Shown piece after piece: positions 1-6,509 of a DNA stretch of 17,171 bases. Made by a program: the position numbers and the translations under genes. This DNA comes from JBOGZI01 sp050697275 (lineage in GTDB: Bacteria; Actinomycetota; Thermoleophilia; Solirubrobacterales; 70-9), in assembly GCA_050697275.1 (NCBI GenBank), contig JBOGZI010000126.1:1-17171 (forward strand), given 5' to 3'. The notes beneath the pieces are model-generated. The model worked only from the letters and a program-made list of their open reading frames with translations. It was not told the DNA's origin and ran no database searches. The first letter of the stretch is position 1; each line of letters begins with the position of its first letter.

Positions 1-733
1 GGAGAGCGGGGCCGCCGAGCGCGCGACCGATCGGGTGCTGGCGAGCGACGCGACCAAGCGCATCTGGGAGAAGGTGCTGGCCAGCGAGGAGGCACAGCTG
101 CTGGTGGAGCGGGTCGCCGAGGCTCCCGAGGTCCGCTCCGCGATCACCGCCCAGGGCGTCGGCCTGCTCGAGGACATCCGCCGGGGCCTGCGGCGGGCGG
201 CGAGGCAGCTCGACACCGCCGTCGAGCGGGTCGCGCGGACCGTGGTGCGCAGGCCGCCGCGGCCGGAGCGCCCGATCTACGCCGGCGCGGTCAGCAGGCT
301 GCTGGCGCTCGCGATCGACGCGGGCGTCGTCTACGGGTCGCTGCTCTTGATCTCGGCCGCGATCGCCCTGCTCGTCTCCGTGCTCTCCCCAGGCGAGCAG
401 GGAGCGGGCACGGTGGTGCTCGCCTTCGGCGCCGCCGTCTGGTTCCTGATCGCCTGCGCGTACCTCGCCTTCTTCTGGTCGGGCGCCGGGCGCACTCCGG
501 GGATGTCCTTCGTCGGGCTGCGGATCGTCTCGCTCGACGGAGAGGGGATCCCCCCGGGCCGGGCGATCCGGCGGGCCGTCTGGCTCCCGATCTCAGCCCT
601 GCCCATGCTGCTCGGCTACCGGGGCATCCTGTTCGACGAGATGCGCCGCGGCTGGCCCGACCGCCGGGCGCACACCGTGGTGCTCTACGCCGACCCCAAG
701 CTGGACCGCGAGCTCGGCAAGCCCACGCGTTAG
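1..733 (+). CDS. RDD family membrane protein (5' end outside window)
   Basis: The frame is open from the window's left edge, so the gene probably starts upstream; the first in-window candidate is GTG at 35. Numbering from that GTG, residues 1-75 form a charged, probably helical and cytoplasmic region. The RDD domain covers about 80-215. It has the family Arg and Asp in the first membrane segment (R88 and D95), hydrophobic segments at about 87-116 and 125-148 and a weaker one at 179-200, the TPGM...GLRIV motif after TM2, and the closing W-D-R-x-A-H-T motif at 207-213. RDD proteins are small integral membrane proteins of mostly unknown function, some linked to ion transport, so no substrate can be given. 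Stop is TAG at 731-733, which also forms the first half of the next gene's likely -10 box. Confidence 0.85.
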   Translation, partial: ESGAAERATDRVLASDATKRIWEKVLASEEAQLLVERVAEAPEVRSAITAQGVGLLEDIRRGLRRAARQLDTAVERVARTVVRRPPRPERPIYAGAVSRLLALAIDAGVVYGSLLLISAAIALLVSVLSPGEQGAGTVVLAFGAAVWFLIACAYLAFFWSGAGRTPGMSFVGLRIVSLDGEGIPPGRAIRRAVWLPISALPMLLGYRGILFDEMRRGWPDRRAHTVVLYADPKLDRELGKPTR

Positions 734-736
734 CCT
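731..736 (+). promoter_or_regulatory. -10 box TAGCCT for the GNAT gene
   Basis: TAGCCT lies 8 bases before the GTG at 745, so transcription would start at or beside the start codon (leaderless). The stop codon TAG of the RDD gene is the first half of this hexamer. No convincing -35 and no Shine-Dalgarno are visible. Confidence 0.5.
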
Positions 737-744
737 GCGCCGCC

Positions 745-1350
745 GTGGCGCACCGGGTCGTACCGATTACCCCGGAGCTCGTCAGGGGGGCGGGCCGGGC
801 GGTCGCGCGCGGCTTCCACGACAACGAGATCTGGGTCTGGATGCTGCCCGGCGACCGCCGCCGCCGGATGATGCTGCCCCGCCACTACCGGGCGATGATC
901 CGGCGCGTCTTCCTGCCCCGCGGCGCCGCCTGGACCACCCCGGACACGCTCGGCGCGGCGCTCTGGTTCCCGCCCGGCACCCACAGCTTCAGCGCGCGGG
1001 AGCACCTGATCGAGTTGCTCTCGCTGCTGCCCGAGGGCGTCACCGGGCTGCGGCGGGGGGCGCGCTTCGACGCGTTGCGCCTCACGCACTTCCCGAAGGA
1101 GCCGCACTGGTACCTCAACACCCTCGCGGTGGTCCCGGAGGCGCAGGGCGGCGGGATCGGCAGCGCCCTGATCGAGCCCGGCCTCACCCGCGCCGACTCC
1201 GACGGCCTCGGCGCCTACCTCGAGACGCAGCGGGAGTCGAACATCCCCTTCTACCGCCGCTTCGGCTTCGAGCTCACGGAGCGCATCAGCCTCCCCGACG
1301 GTCCCCCGCTGTGGCTGATGTGGCGCCCGCCCCGTGGCGGAGAGGCCTAG
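745..1350 (+). CDS. GNAT family N-acetyltransferase
   Basis: A 201-residue protein that probably transfers an acetyl group from acetyl-CoA to an amine; the substrate cannot be told. The acetyl-CoA-binding motif A is clear at about 126-142: strand NTLAVVPEAQ followed by GGGIGSAL, the family Q-x-x-G-x-G/A pattern. Motif B follows as IPFYRRFGFE at 167-176, with the usual Tyr and the GF of the last strand. The layout, with a WFPPGTH segment near 74-80 and the late QGGGIG, resembles the many uncharacterised actinobacterial GNATs. Start GTG at 745 is 11 bases after the RDD stop and is preceded by a TAGCCT box rather than a Shine-Dalgarno. The stop overlaps that of the convergent gene in a shared CTAG. 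Confidence 0.9.
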   Translation: MAHRVVPITPELVRGAGRAVARGFHDNEIWVWMLPGDRRRRMMLPRHYRAMIRRVFLPRGAAWTTPDTLGAALWFPPGTHSFSAREHLIELLSLLPEGVTGLRRGARFDALRLTHFPKEPHWYLNTLAVVPEAQGGGIGSALIEPGLTRADSDGLGAYLETQRESNIPFYRRFGFELTERISLPDGPPLWLMWRPPRGGEA

Positions 1351-1640
1351 GGCTCGTCGAGCAGCTCGTTCGCCTCGCTCCAGCGACCGGGTGGGACGCG
1401 GAGGGCGATGTCGCCGCGGCCGTACTCGTCGAGCGGGTAATCGGAGGTGATCACCGCCTCGAGGCCGGCGTCGGTGAGCTGCTGGCGCCAGGCGCGTGCC
1501 GCCTCCAGCTCCTCGAAGTCGCGGACGACCTCCCAGTCGTCATAGGCAGCGTCGCCGACCTTGAGCTCGTCGATCCCGTCCAGGGTGGGAGGGCCGCCGA
1601 CGTCGCGGAAGAAGCGCCGCAGTCCGTCGCCGAGCGCCAA
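1347..1640 (-). CDS. Small DUF2007-like protein
   Basis: A 97-residue protein. Residues about 36-97 resemble the DUF2007 family ('putative prokaryotic signal transducing protein'): a strand ending VVRDF, a helix ELEAARAWRQQLTDAGL, a strand EAVITSD, and a final strand and helix ALRVPPGRWSEANELL. The molecular function of that family is not established. The start is TTG at 1640, one base after the TGA of the cyclophilin gene and with no good Shine-Dalgarno, so translation is probably coupled to ppiA. The N-terminal 30 residues are less conserved-looking. The stop TAG shares a CTAG with the convergent GNAT gene. It is likely the last gene of a zwf-ppiA-DUF2007 run. The coding call is good; the family assignment is moderate. 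Confidence 0.7.
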   Translation of the reverse strand: MALGDGLRRFFRDVGGPPTLDGIDELKVGDAAYDDWEVVRDFEELEAARAWRQQLTDAGLEAVITSDYPLDEYGRGDIALRVPPGRWSEANELLDEP

Positions 1641-1641
1641 C

Positions 1642-2100
1642 TCAGTCGGCCAGCTCGATGCGCTCGATCGTCTGCGGCTGACTGGGCTTGTCGCCGGGGC
1701 CGGTCTCGGTCTTCTCGATCGAGTCGACCGCGTCCATGCCGTCGGTGACCTGGCCGAAGACGGTGTGCTTCCCGTCCAGCCAGGGCGCGGCCTCGGTGGT
1801 GACGATGAAGAACTGCGAGCCGTTGGTGTTCGGGCCGGAGTTGGCCATCGCCAGCGCGCCGCGGACGATCTTGTGCTGGTTGATCTCGTCCTCGAAGGTG
1901 TAGCCGGGGCCGCCCGTGCCGGTGCCCTCCGGGCAGCCGCCCTGGACCATGAAGTCGGGGATCACCCGGTGGAAGATGAGGCCGTCGTAGAAGCCGTCGG
2001 CGGCGAGCTTGCGGAAGTTCTCGACCGTCTTCGGCGCGTCCTCGTCGAAGAACTCCACCGAGATCGGGCCGGCGTTGGTGTGGACGGTGGCGGCGGACAT
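1642..2100 (-). CDS. ppiA: Cyclophilin-type peptidyl-prolyl cis-trans isomerase
   Basis: A 152-residue single-domain cyclophilin that speeds cis-trans isomerisation of X-Pro bonds during protein folding. There is no signal peptide, so it is cytoplasmic. The family signature is at 37-55, with catalytic Arg in FHRVIPDFMVQGG (R45) and pocket residues F50 and Q53. Further landmarks are MANSGPNTNGSQFFI at 85-99, WLDGKHTVFG at 107-116 (Trp and His of the pocket) and GMDAVDSIEK at 121-130. Length and motifs fit a complete, active bacterial enzyme. ATG at 2100 is preceded by a TAGGGT box ending 9 bases upstream, so it may have its own promoter as well as read-through from zwf, whose stop is 50 bases upstream. 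The gene symbol is generic. Confidence 0.95.
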   Translation of the reverse strand: MSAATVHTNAGPISVEFFDEDAPKTVENFRKLAADGFYDGLIFHRVIPDFMVQGGCPEGTGTGGPGYTFEDEINQHKIVRGALAMANSGPNTNGSQFFIVTTEAAPWLDGKHTVFGQVTDGMDAVDSIEKTETGPGDKPSQPQTIERIELAD

Positions 2101-2109
2101 CGGGGCTGA

Positions 2110-2115
2110 ACCCTA
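2110..2115 (-). promoter_or_regulatory. -10 box TAGGGT for ppiA
   Basis: On the minus strand, TAGGGT sits 9 bases before the ATG at 2100, inside the 50-base gap after zwf. This suggests a near-leaderless internal promoter. No clear -35 is seen. Confidence 0.4.
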
Positions 2116-2150
2116 GCGGGACGGCAGCTGACCGCAGACCGGCTTCGCCA

Positions 2151-3602
2151 TCAGACGGGTTGCCCCTCCGCTTCGCCTCGGGGCACCCTCGCACCTTCGG
2201 GCAGCCAGGGCCGGCGCCAGCCGCCGTAGCCGTGCAGCAGGTTGGAGGCGCCGTCCGGCCCCCAGCCCCCGGTGGCATATGTCTCCAGCTCGCAGGGCTT
2301 GTCGATCAGCGGCTGCACGATCCGCCAGGTCTCCTCGACGTTGTCCTGGCGGGCGAAGCGCTGGGGGTTGCCCATGAGCGCGTCGCAGAGGAGCCGCTCG
2401 TACGGCCCGGGCTGGCCGCCGAATTGCTGCTCGAAGAGCAGGTCGAGGTGGACGCGGCGCAGCGCGTCGGCGCCCGGCTGCTTTGCCTCCAGCATGATCG
2501 AGGCGCCCGGGTCCGGGTCGATCCGGATGATGAACTCGTCCGTCTCGGGCGTGGGTCGCCCGCCGATCCCGATCGGCGGCGGGTTCTTGAGGATCACCCT
2601 CACCTCGGTCACCCGCTCGGCCATCGCCTTGCCGGCGCGGAGGAAGAAGGGCACTCCGGACCACCGCCAGTTCTGGATCTCGAACCGCGTGGCGACGAAG
2701 GTCTCCGTGGTGGACTTGGGATCGACACCCTCGACCTCCCGGAAGCCCTCGTACTGCCCACGCACGTAGCGGCTCGGGTCAACTTCCGGAATCGCACGGA
2801 ACAGGTCGAGCTTGGCGTCGCGGACCGGATCGGGATTGGACCCGCCGGCCGGCGGCTCCATCGCAACCAGCGAGAGCACCTGGAGCAGGTGGTTCTGAAC
2901 CACGTCGCGCAGCGCACCGACCGCGTCGTAGAAGCTGCCACGGTCCTCGACCCCGAAGTCCTCGGCCATCGTGATCTGCACCGAGTCGACGTAGCGGCGG
3001 TTCCAGACCGGCTCGAGCAGCGAGTTGGCGAAGCGCAGGTAGAGAATGTCCATCACCGGCTCCTTGCCGAGGAAGTGGTCGATCCGGTAGATCTGGTCCT
3101 CGCTCAGGACCTGACGGATCTGACGGTTGAGCTCCCTCGCCGATTCGAGGTCGTGGCCGAAGGGCTTCTCGATCACCACCCGGGCGCGCTCGGTCAGCCC
3201 CGCCTCGCCGAGCTTCTCGACCACCAGCGCGAACAGCGAGGGCGGGATCGCCAGGTAGAAGACGACGTGCCTGGCCTTGCCGATCGCCTTCTTCACCCGT
3301 TCGTAGGTGTCGTCCTTGGAGTAGTCGCCCCGGACGTAGGAGAGCCGCTTCGCGAAGCGGTCGAGCGCCTCCTCGTCGATCTCGTCCTTCTCGGCGGCCT
3401 CGACCGACTCGCGGGCGTGCTTGCGCAGCGCCTCGTCGTCCCAGTCGTCCTTCGCCACCCCGATCACCGGCACGTCGAGGGTGCCGTTGGCGTCGAGGCG
3501 GTAGAGCGCCTGGAAGGTCATCTTCTTGGCGAGGTCGCCGCTGATCCCGAAGACGACCAGGGCGTCGCAGCCACCCGCCCCATCGCTCGCTCGCTCGGCC
3601 AT
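2151..3602 (-). CDS. zwf: Glucose-6-phosphate dehydrogenase
   Basis: Oxidises glucose-6-phosphate to 6-phosphogluconolactone, the entry step of the oxidative pentose phosphate pathway. The 483 residues match the family's usual length. Landmarks are the nucleotide-binding FGISGDLAKKMTF at 18-30, EKPFGHDLESA at 145-155, the active-site RIDHFLGKEP at 173-182, RDVVQNHLLQVL at 232-243 and PFFLRAGKAM at 318-327. FGISGDLA followed by MTF, rather than the common GATGDLxxxKL, places it near mycobacterial Zwf1 (inferred from memory). At the end of the second strand the sequence is GVAKDDW (48-54); the Arg that often grips the NADP 2'-phosphate is replaced by Lys51 followed by Asp52, so cofactor use may be mixed. 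ATG at 3602 was chosen because it directly precedes the conserved domain and has TACGGT 7 bases upstream. The much longer open frame reading through gnd is antisense. Divergent from gnd across 66 bases. Confidence 0.96.
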   Translation of the reverse strand: MAERASDGAGGCDALVVFGISGDLAKKMTFQALYRLDANGTLDVPVIGVAKDDWDDEALRKHARESVEAAEKDEIDEEALDRFAKRLSYVRGDYSKDDTYERVKKAIGKARHVVFYLAIPPSLFALVVEKLGEAGLTERARVVIEKPFGHDLESARELNRQIRQVLSEDQIYRIDHFLGKEPVMDILYLRFANSLLEPVWNRRYVDSVQITMAEDFGVEDRGSFYDAVGALRDVVQNHLLQVLSLVAMEPPAGGSNPDPVRDAKLDLFRAIPEVDPSRYVRGQYEGFREVEGVDPKSTTETFVATRFEIQNWRWSGVPFFLRAGKAMAERVTEVRVILKNPPPIGIGGRPTPETDEFIIRIDPDPGASIMLEAKQPGADALRRVHLDLLFEQQFGGQPGPYERLLCDALMGNPQRFARQDNVEETWRIVQPLIDKPCELETYATGGWGPDGASNLLHGYGGWRRPWLPEGARVPRGEAEGQPV

Positions 3603-3609
3603 CGGGCGC

Positions 3610-3615
3610 ACCGTA
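3610..3615 (-). promoter_or_regulatory. -10 box TACGGT for zwf
   Basis: Minus-strand TACGGT lies 7 bases before the zwf ATG at 3602, the spacing expected if the transcript starts at the start codon. There is no Shine-Dalgarno upstream of that ATG. It lies in the 66-base divergent region shared with gnd. Confidence 0.45.
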
Positions 3616-3633
3616 ACGACTGGACGCTGGAAA

Positions 3634-3639
3634 TAGGAT
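3634..3639 (+). promoter_or_regulatory. -10 box TAGGAT for gnd-pgl
   Basis: Plus-strand TAGGAT ends 29 bases before the gnd ATG, predicting a short leader of about 23 bases that contains a Shine-Dalgarno. The zwf and gnd boxes lie about 20 bases apart on opposite strands, so the two promoters overlap and could be controlled together. Confidence 0.35.
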
Positions 3640-3656
3640 TGAGCCGATCCCGACGC

Positions 3657-3663
3657 GAAGGAG
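3657..3663 (+). promoter_or_regulatory. Shine-Dalgarno GAAGGAG of gnd
   Basis: GAAGGAG with 5 bases to the ATG at 3669 is one of the clearest ribosome binding sites in the window. It fixes the gnd start and contrasts with neighbouring genes, which lack one. Confidence 0.75.
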
Positions 3664-3668
3664 CCGCG

Positions 3669-4724
3669 ATGGCACAGCTGGGAATGGTGGGTCTCGGCCG
3701 GATGGGCGCCAATCTCGTCCGCCGGCTGATGCGCGACGGCCACGACTGCGTCGTCTACGACGTCAACCCCGATCCGATCAAGGAACTCGCGGGCGAGGGG
3801 GCGACCGGGGCCTCGTCGCTGGCTGAGCTGGCCGAGAAGCTGAAGCCGCCGCGGTCGGTCTGGGTGATGGTCCCGGCCGGCGAGATCACCGAGACGACGG
3901 TTCACGAGGTCGCCGACGTCCTCGAGAAGGGCGACGCGATCATCGACGGCGGCAACTCCTACTACCGTGACGACATCCGCCGCTCGGCCGCCTTCGCCGA
4001 GCGCGGCATCGACTACATCGACTGCGGCACCAGCGGCGGCGTCTTCGGCCTCGACCGCGGCTACTGCCTGATGATCGGCGGGCCCGAGGGGGCGGTGAAG
4101 CGCCTCGACCCGATCTTCGCCAGCGTCGCCCCCGGCGTGGACGCCGCCGAGCGCACCCCCGGCCGCAAGGGCAAGGCGAGCACGGCCGAGAACGGCTATC
4201 TGCACTGCGGGCCCGCCGGCGCGGGCCACTTCGTGAAGATGGTCCACAACGGGATCGAGTACGGGGTGATGGCGGCCTATGCGGAGGGGCTCAACATCAT
4301 CAAGAACGCGAACGCCGGCAAGGTGAAGCGAGAGGCCGACGCCGAGACGGCGCCGCTCGAGCACCCCGAGTACTACCAGTACGAGATCGACATCCCGGAG
4401 GTCGCGGAGGTCTGGCGCCGCGGCAGCGTGATCGGCTCCTGGCTGCTCGACCTGACCGCGGCCGCGCTGCAGCAGTCCCCCGACCTGAGCGACTTCGAGG
4501 GGCGAGTCTCCGACTCCGGCGAGGGCCGCTGGACCTCGATCGCCGCGATCGAGGAGGGCGTTCCCGCCGGGGTGCTGACCACCGCGCTGTACGAGCGCTT
4601 CGCCTCCCGCGACCTGGACGACTTCGCCGACAAGGTGCTCTCGGCGATGCGCAAGCAGTTCGGCGGCCATGAGGAGAAACCATCAGACGCCGGCTCCTCC
4701 GCTTCGCGTCCCGGGCCGGCTTAG
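3669..4724 (+). CDS. gnd: 6-phosphogluconate dehydrogenase, decarboxylating, short form
   Basis: Converts 6-phosphogluconate to ribulose-5-phosphate and CO2 with reduction of NAD(P). At 351 residues it belongs to the short class (about 300-340 residues) rather than the usual ~470-residue NADP enzyme. It shows GLGRMG at 8-13 for dinucleotide binding, D31 at the end of the second strand, GTSGG at 120-124, catalytic K190 and N194 in HFVKMVHNGIEYG, and DSGEGRWT at 282-289, typical of the short form. An Asp at position 31, where NADP enzymes carry Asn-Arg, suggests NAD preference. The conserved part ends near FGGHEEK (331-337); the last 14 residues are a low-complexity tail overlapping the possible early pgl start. 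It is first in a gnd-pgl pair and divergent from zwf. No long-form gnd is present in the window. Confidence 0.95.
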   Translation: MAQLGMVGLGRMGANLVRRLMRDGHDCVVYDVNPDPIKELAGEGATGASSLAELAEKLKPPRSVWVMVPAGEITETTVHEVADVLEKGDAIIDGGNSYYRDDIRRSAAFAERGIDYIDCGTSGGVFGLDRGYCLMIGGPEGAVKRLDPIFASVAPGVDAAERTPGRKGKASTAENGYLHCGPAGAGHFVKMVHNGIEYGVMAAYAEGLNIIKNANAGKVKREADAETAPLEHPEYYQYEIDIPEVAEVWRRGSVIGSWLLDLTAAALQQSPDLSDFEGRVSDSGEGRWTSIAAIEEGVPAGVLTTALYERFASRDLDDFADKVLSAMRKQFGGHEEKPSDAGSSASRPGPA

Positions 4725-4731
4725 GCGGGCG

Positions 4732-5403
4732 GTGGGGCACACGCTCGAGGTGCTGGACGACCCCGCCGCGGTCAACCGCCGCGGCGCCGAGCTGATCGCC
4801 GAGGGCGCCCGGCGGGCGCTCACCGACCGCGGGGAGTTCAACTTCGCGGCCAGTGGCGGGCACGACCCCTGGGAGATGTACGGCCAGCTCGAGGACCACG
4901 AGATGCCCTGGAGCAGGACCGCGATCTTCCAGGTCGACGAGCGGATCGCGCCGCCCGGCTCCGATCAGCGCAACCTGACGCACCTGATCGCCTCGCTCTC
5001 GATCGGCGCCCAGGGCTCGATCAAGCCGATGCCCGTCGACGATCCAGATCTCGACGCCGCGGCCGACCGCTACGCGCAGAGCCTTCCCGAGGCCCTCGAC
5101 CTCGCCCACATGGGCCTGGGGCCGGACGGGCACACGGCCTCGCTCGTCCCGGGCGACCCGGTGCTCGAGGTGACCGACCGCCGGGTGGCGGTGACCGCAG
5201 GCGAGTACCAGGGCGTGCGCCGGATGACGCTCACCTACCCGGAGCTGGCCCGGGTGCGATCGCTGCTCTGGATCATCACCGGCGAGGAGAAGCGCGAGGC
5301 GCTCGCCAAGCTGCTCGCCCAGGACCCCTCGATCCCGGCAGGCCGCGTCGAGCCTTCGGGGGACTCGCTGATCCTCGCCGACCCGGCCGCGGCCCCGGCC
5401 TAG
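4732..5403 (+). CDS. pgl: 6-phosphogluconolactonase
   Basis: Hydrolyses 6-phosphogluconolactone to 6-phosphogluconate, linking zwf and gnd in the cytoplasm. From the GTG at 4732 it is 223 residues, normal for the SOL/DevB-type family. Landmarks are FAASGGHDPW at 38-47, the actinobacterial-style FQVDERIAPPG at 66-76, RNLTHL at 80-85 and HMGLGPDGHTASLVPG at 126-141 with conserved His134. The phosphate-loop motif, usually SGGxTP, has Asp45 in place of Thr. Start choice: conserved sequence begins at HTLEVLDDP, right after GTG 4732, which lies 7 bases past the gnd stop. An in-frame ATG at 4669 would add a Pro/Arg-rich 21-residue extension overlapping gnd by 56 bases; neither has a strong ribosome site. 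Probably translated by coupling to gnd. Ends 4 bases from the convergent protease stop. Confidence 0.92.
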   Translation: MGHTLEVLDDPAAVNRRGAELIAEGARRALTDRGEFNFAASGGHDPWEMYGQLEDHEMPWSRTAIFQVDERIAPPGSDQRNLTHLIASLSIGAQGSIKPMPVDDPDLDAAADRYAQSLPEALDLAHMGLGPDGHTASLVPGDPVLEVTDRRVAVTAGEYQGVRRMTLTYPELARVRSLLWIITGEEKREALAKLLAQDPSIPAGRVEPSGDSLILADPAAAPA

Positions 5404-5416
5404 GCGCCTAGGCGCC
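5401..5416. repeat. TAGGCGCC direct repeat forming a 14-bp palindrome at convergent stops
   Basis: TAGGCGCC occurs twice back to back. Positions 5403-5416, GGCGCCTAGGCGCC, are a perfect palindrome. The first TAG (5401-5403) is the pgl stop, and CTA (5408-5410) is the stop of the opposing protease gene. With no loop it would fold poorly as a single-strand hairpin, so a terminator role is uncertain. Confidence 0.7.
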
Positions 5417-6475
5417 GACCGGCTGGAAGGTCTGGGCCTTGTTCTTGCAGCGCTGGCGCTTGCCGTCCTTCTTGATCCGCTTGCAGCGCTTGATCCGCTT
5501 CTTCACTCCCCTGGGCACTCCGCCCGCCGCGGTCGCCCAGGCCTGGAAGGCGGCGTCGCCGAAGTAGGTGCCGGCGATGATCGTGCAGGCCGTGCTCGGC
5601 ACCCTGCAGCCGCCGTGGCTGATGATCGAGGCGACCAACCCGCCGTCGAAGACCCAGGCGCCGCCGCTCGAGCCCTCCTGCTGGCGGCAGGGGCTGATCC
5701 CAGGTGAGCCGGTCCCGACCTCGAACCCGATTGAGGGGGCGACGCAGAGGATGAGGCGTTCGCCGTCGTAGAACTCGACGGGGTTGGCCGGATAGCCGTA
5801 GACCTCGAAGCTGAGGCGCCTGTACTTGTTGGGCGGCCTGTTGAAGGTGACCCCGCGCGAGCCGAGCGCCGTCGCGGGCACGCCCGAGGGGTTCGGCCCG
5901 AGGCTGGCCGCCCCGACGTCGAGCGAGATGTCCCCCTCGAACGCCCAGGGCCCCGGGGTGATCGCCTTGGTGGCGGGGAAGACGCCGAACGGGGCGACCC
6001 CGCTGCGGTAGCCGGGGACGAAGACGAGGTTGGTCGAGTAGGTGACCTGGCCGATCTGCGGCCCGGGGTTGGCGAGGCAGTGACCCGCGGTGAGGATCAC
6101 GGCCTGGCCGAAGGCGGTGACCAGGGTGGCCGAGCAGCTCGCGTTCACCCCTCCGATCCTGAGGAAGAGCTTGCCGTGGAGGCGCTGGGGATAGAGCGTG
6201 TCGGCCCCGGGGAAGGTCTCCTGGTCGGTTGGCGCGGCCGCCGGCCGCGCCCCGCGGTCCGCGATCCCCTCCTCGCTCACCGGCCCCTCGAGCGGGGTCG
6301 CCCCGCGCATTCGCTCCGGGGTCCAGTAGTCGAGCACCGCCTCGGGGTTCTGGCTGACCGGGTGCGAGAGAACGCCGCCCGCTCCGATCGCCGCCGGGGC
6401 GCCGGCGAGCGAGCACAGCGCGGCGGCGCCCAGGGCCAGCGTCGCGAACCACCGCTTACGAGTCGAATTCCCCAC
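5408..6475 (-). CDS. Secreted trypsin-like serine protease with basic C-terminal tail
   Basis: A 355-residue exported S1-like protease. The signal peptide has basic n-region STRKRW, a hydrophobic stretch to about residue 25 and an Ala-rich end; the Cys near residue 21 is not in a proper lipobox. The pro-region covers about 30-100. The catalytic triad is visible: His132 in LTAGHC, Asp182 in FEGDISLDVG (Asp186 is the alternative) and Ser270 in GSSGG. Cys114 and Cys133 match the trypsin disulfide around the His loop. The last ~30 residues are Lys/Arg-rich with two Cys (RCKRIKKDGKRQRC) and end QTFQPVGA. GTG 6475 is preferred over TTG 6484 because TAGAGT ends 8 bases before it and overlaps the TTG. 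Substrate unknown. It separates pgl from rpiA and has no obvious link to sugar metabolism. Confidence 0.88.
   Translation of the reverse strand: MGNSTRKRWFATLALGAAALCSLAGAPAAIGAGGVLSHPVSQNPEAVLDYWTPERMRGATPLEGPVSEEGIADRGARPAAAPTDQETFPGADTLYPQRLHGKLFLRIGGVNASCSATLVTAFGQAVILTAGHCLANPGPQIGQVTYSTNLVFVPGYRSGVAPFGVFPATKAITPGPWAFEGDISLDVGAASLGPNPSGVPATALGSRGVTFNRPPNKYRRLSFEVYGYPANPVEFYDGERLILCVAPSIGFEVGTGSPGISPCRQQEGSSGGAWVFDGGLVASIISHGGCRVPSTACTIIAGTYFGDAAFQAWATAAGGVPRGVKKRIKRCKRIKKDGKRQRCKNKAQTFQPVGA
5415..5437 (-). repeat. Repeat copy A: 3' end of protease gene
   Basis: These 23 bases, coding for the QTFQP end of the protease, match 6517-6539 with a single mismatch (5419 versus 6521). Both copies are on the minus strand in the same reading frame relative to a TAG stop. 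Confidence 0.85.
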
Positions 6476-6483
6476 CGCGACCA

Positions 6484-6489
6484 ACTCTA
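6484..6489 (-). promoter_or_regulatory. -10 box TAGAGT for the protease gene
   Basis: Minus-strand TAGAGT ends 8 bases before GTG 6475. It overlaps the alternative TTG start at 6484, which argues for the GTG as the true, leaderless start. Confidence 0.45.
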
Positions 6490-6509
6490 GTGGCGCCGCT
6501 GCCCGGAAG

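Noticed and set aside
2160..3668. Plus-strand open frame running into gnd from within zwf (854 codons in all)
   Set aside because: It is antisense to zwf; only the part from 3669 matches a family.
3603..4670. Long minus-strand open frame extending zwf upstream across gnd (839 codons in all)
   Set aside because: The extension is antisense to gnd, which has full family motifs and a Shine-Dalgarno. The zwf domain and -10 box place the start at 3602. Long antisense frames are common in high-GC coding DNA.
6455..6475. Possible lipoprotein signal in the protease (Cys in the hydrophobic region)
   Set aside because: The residue before the Cys is Leu, which does not fit a lipobox, and an ordinary Ala-rich cleavage region follows.
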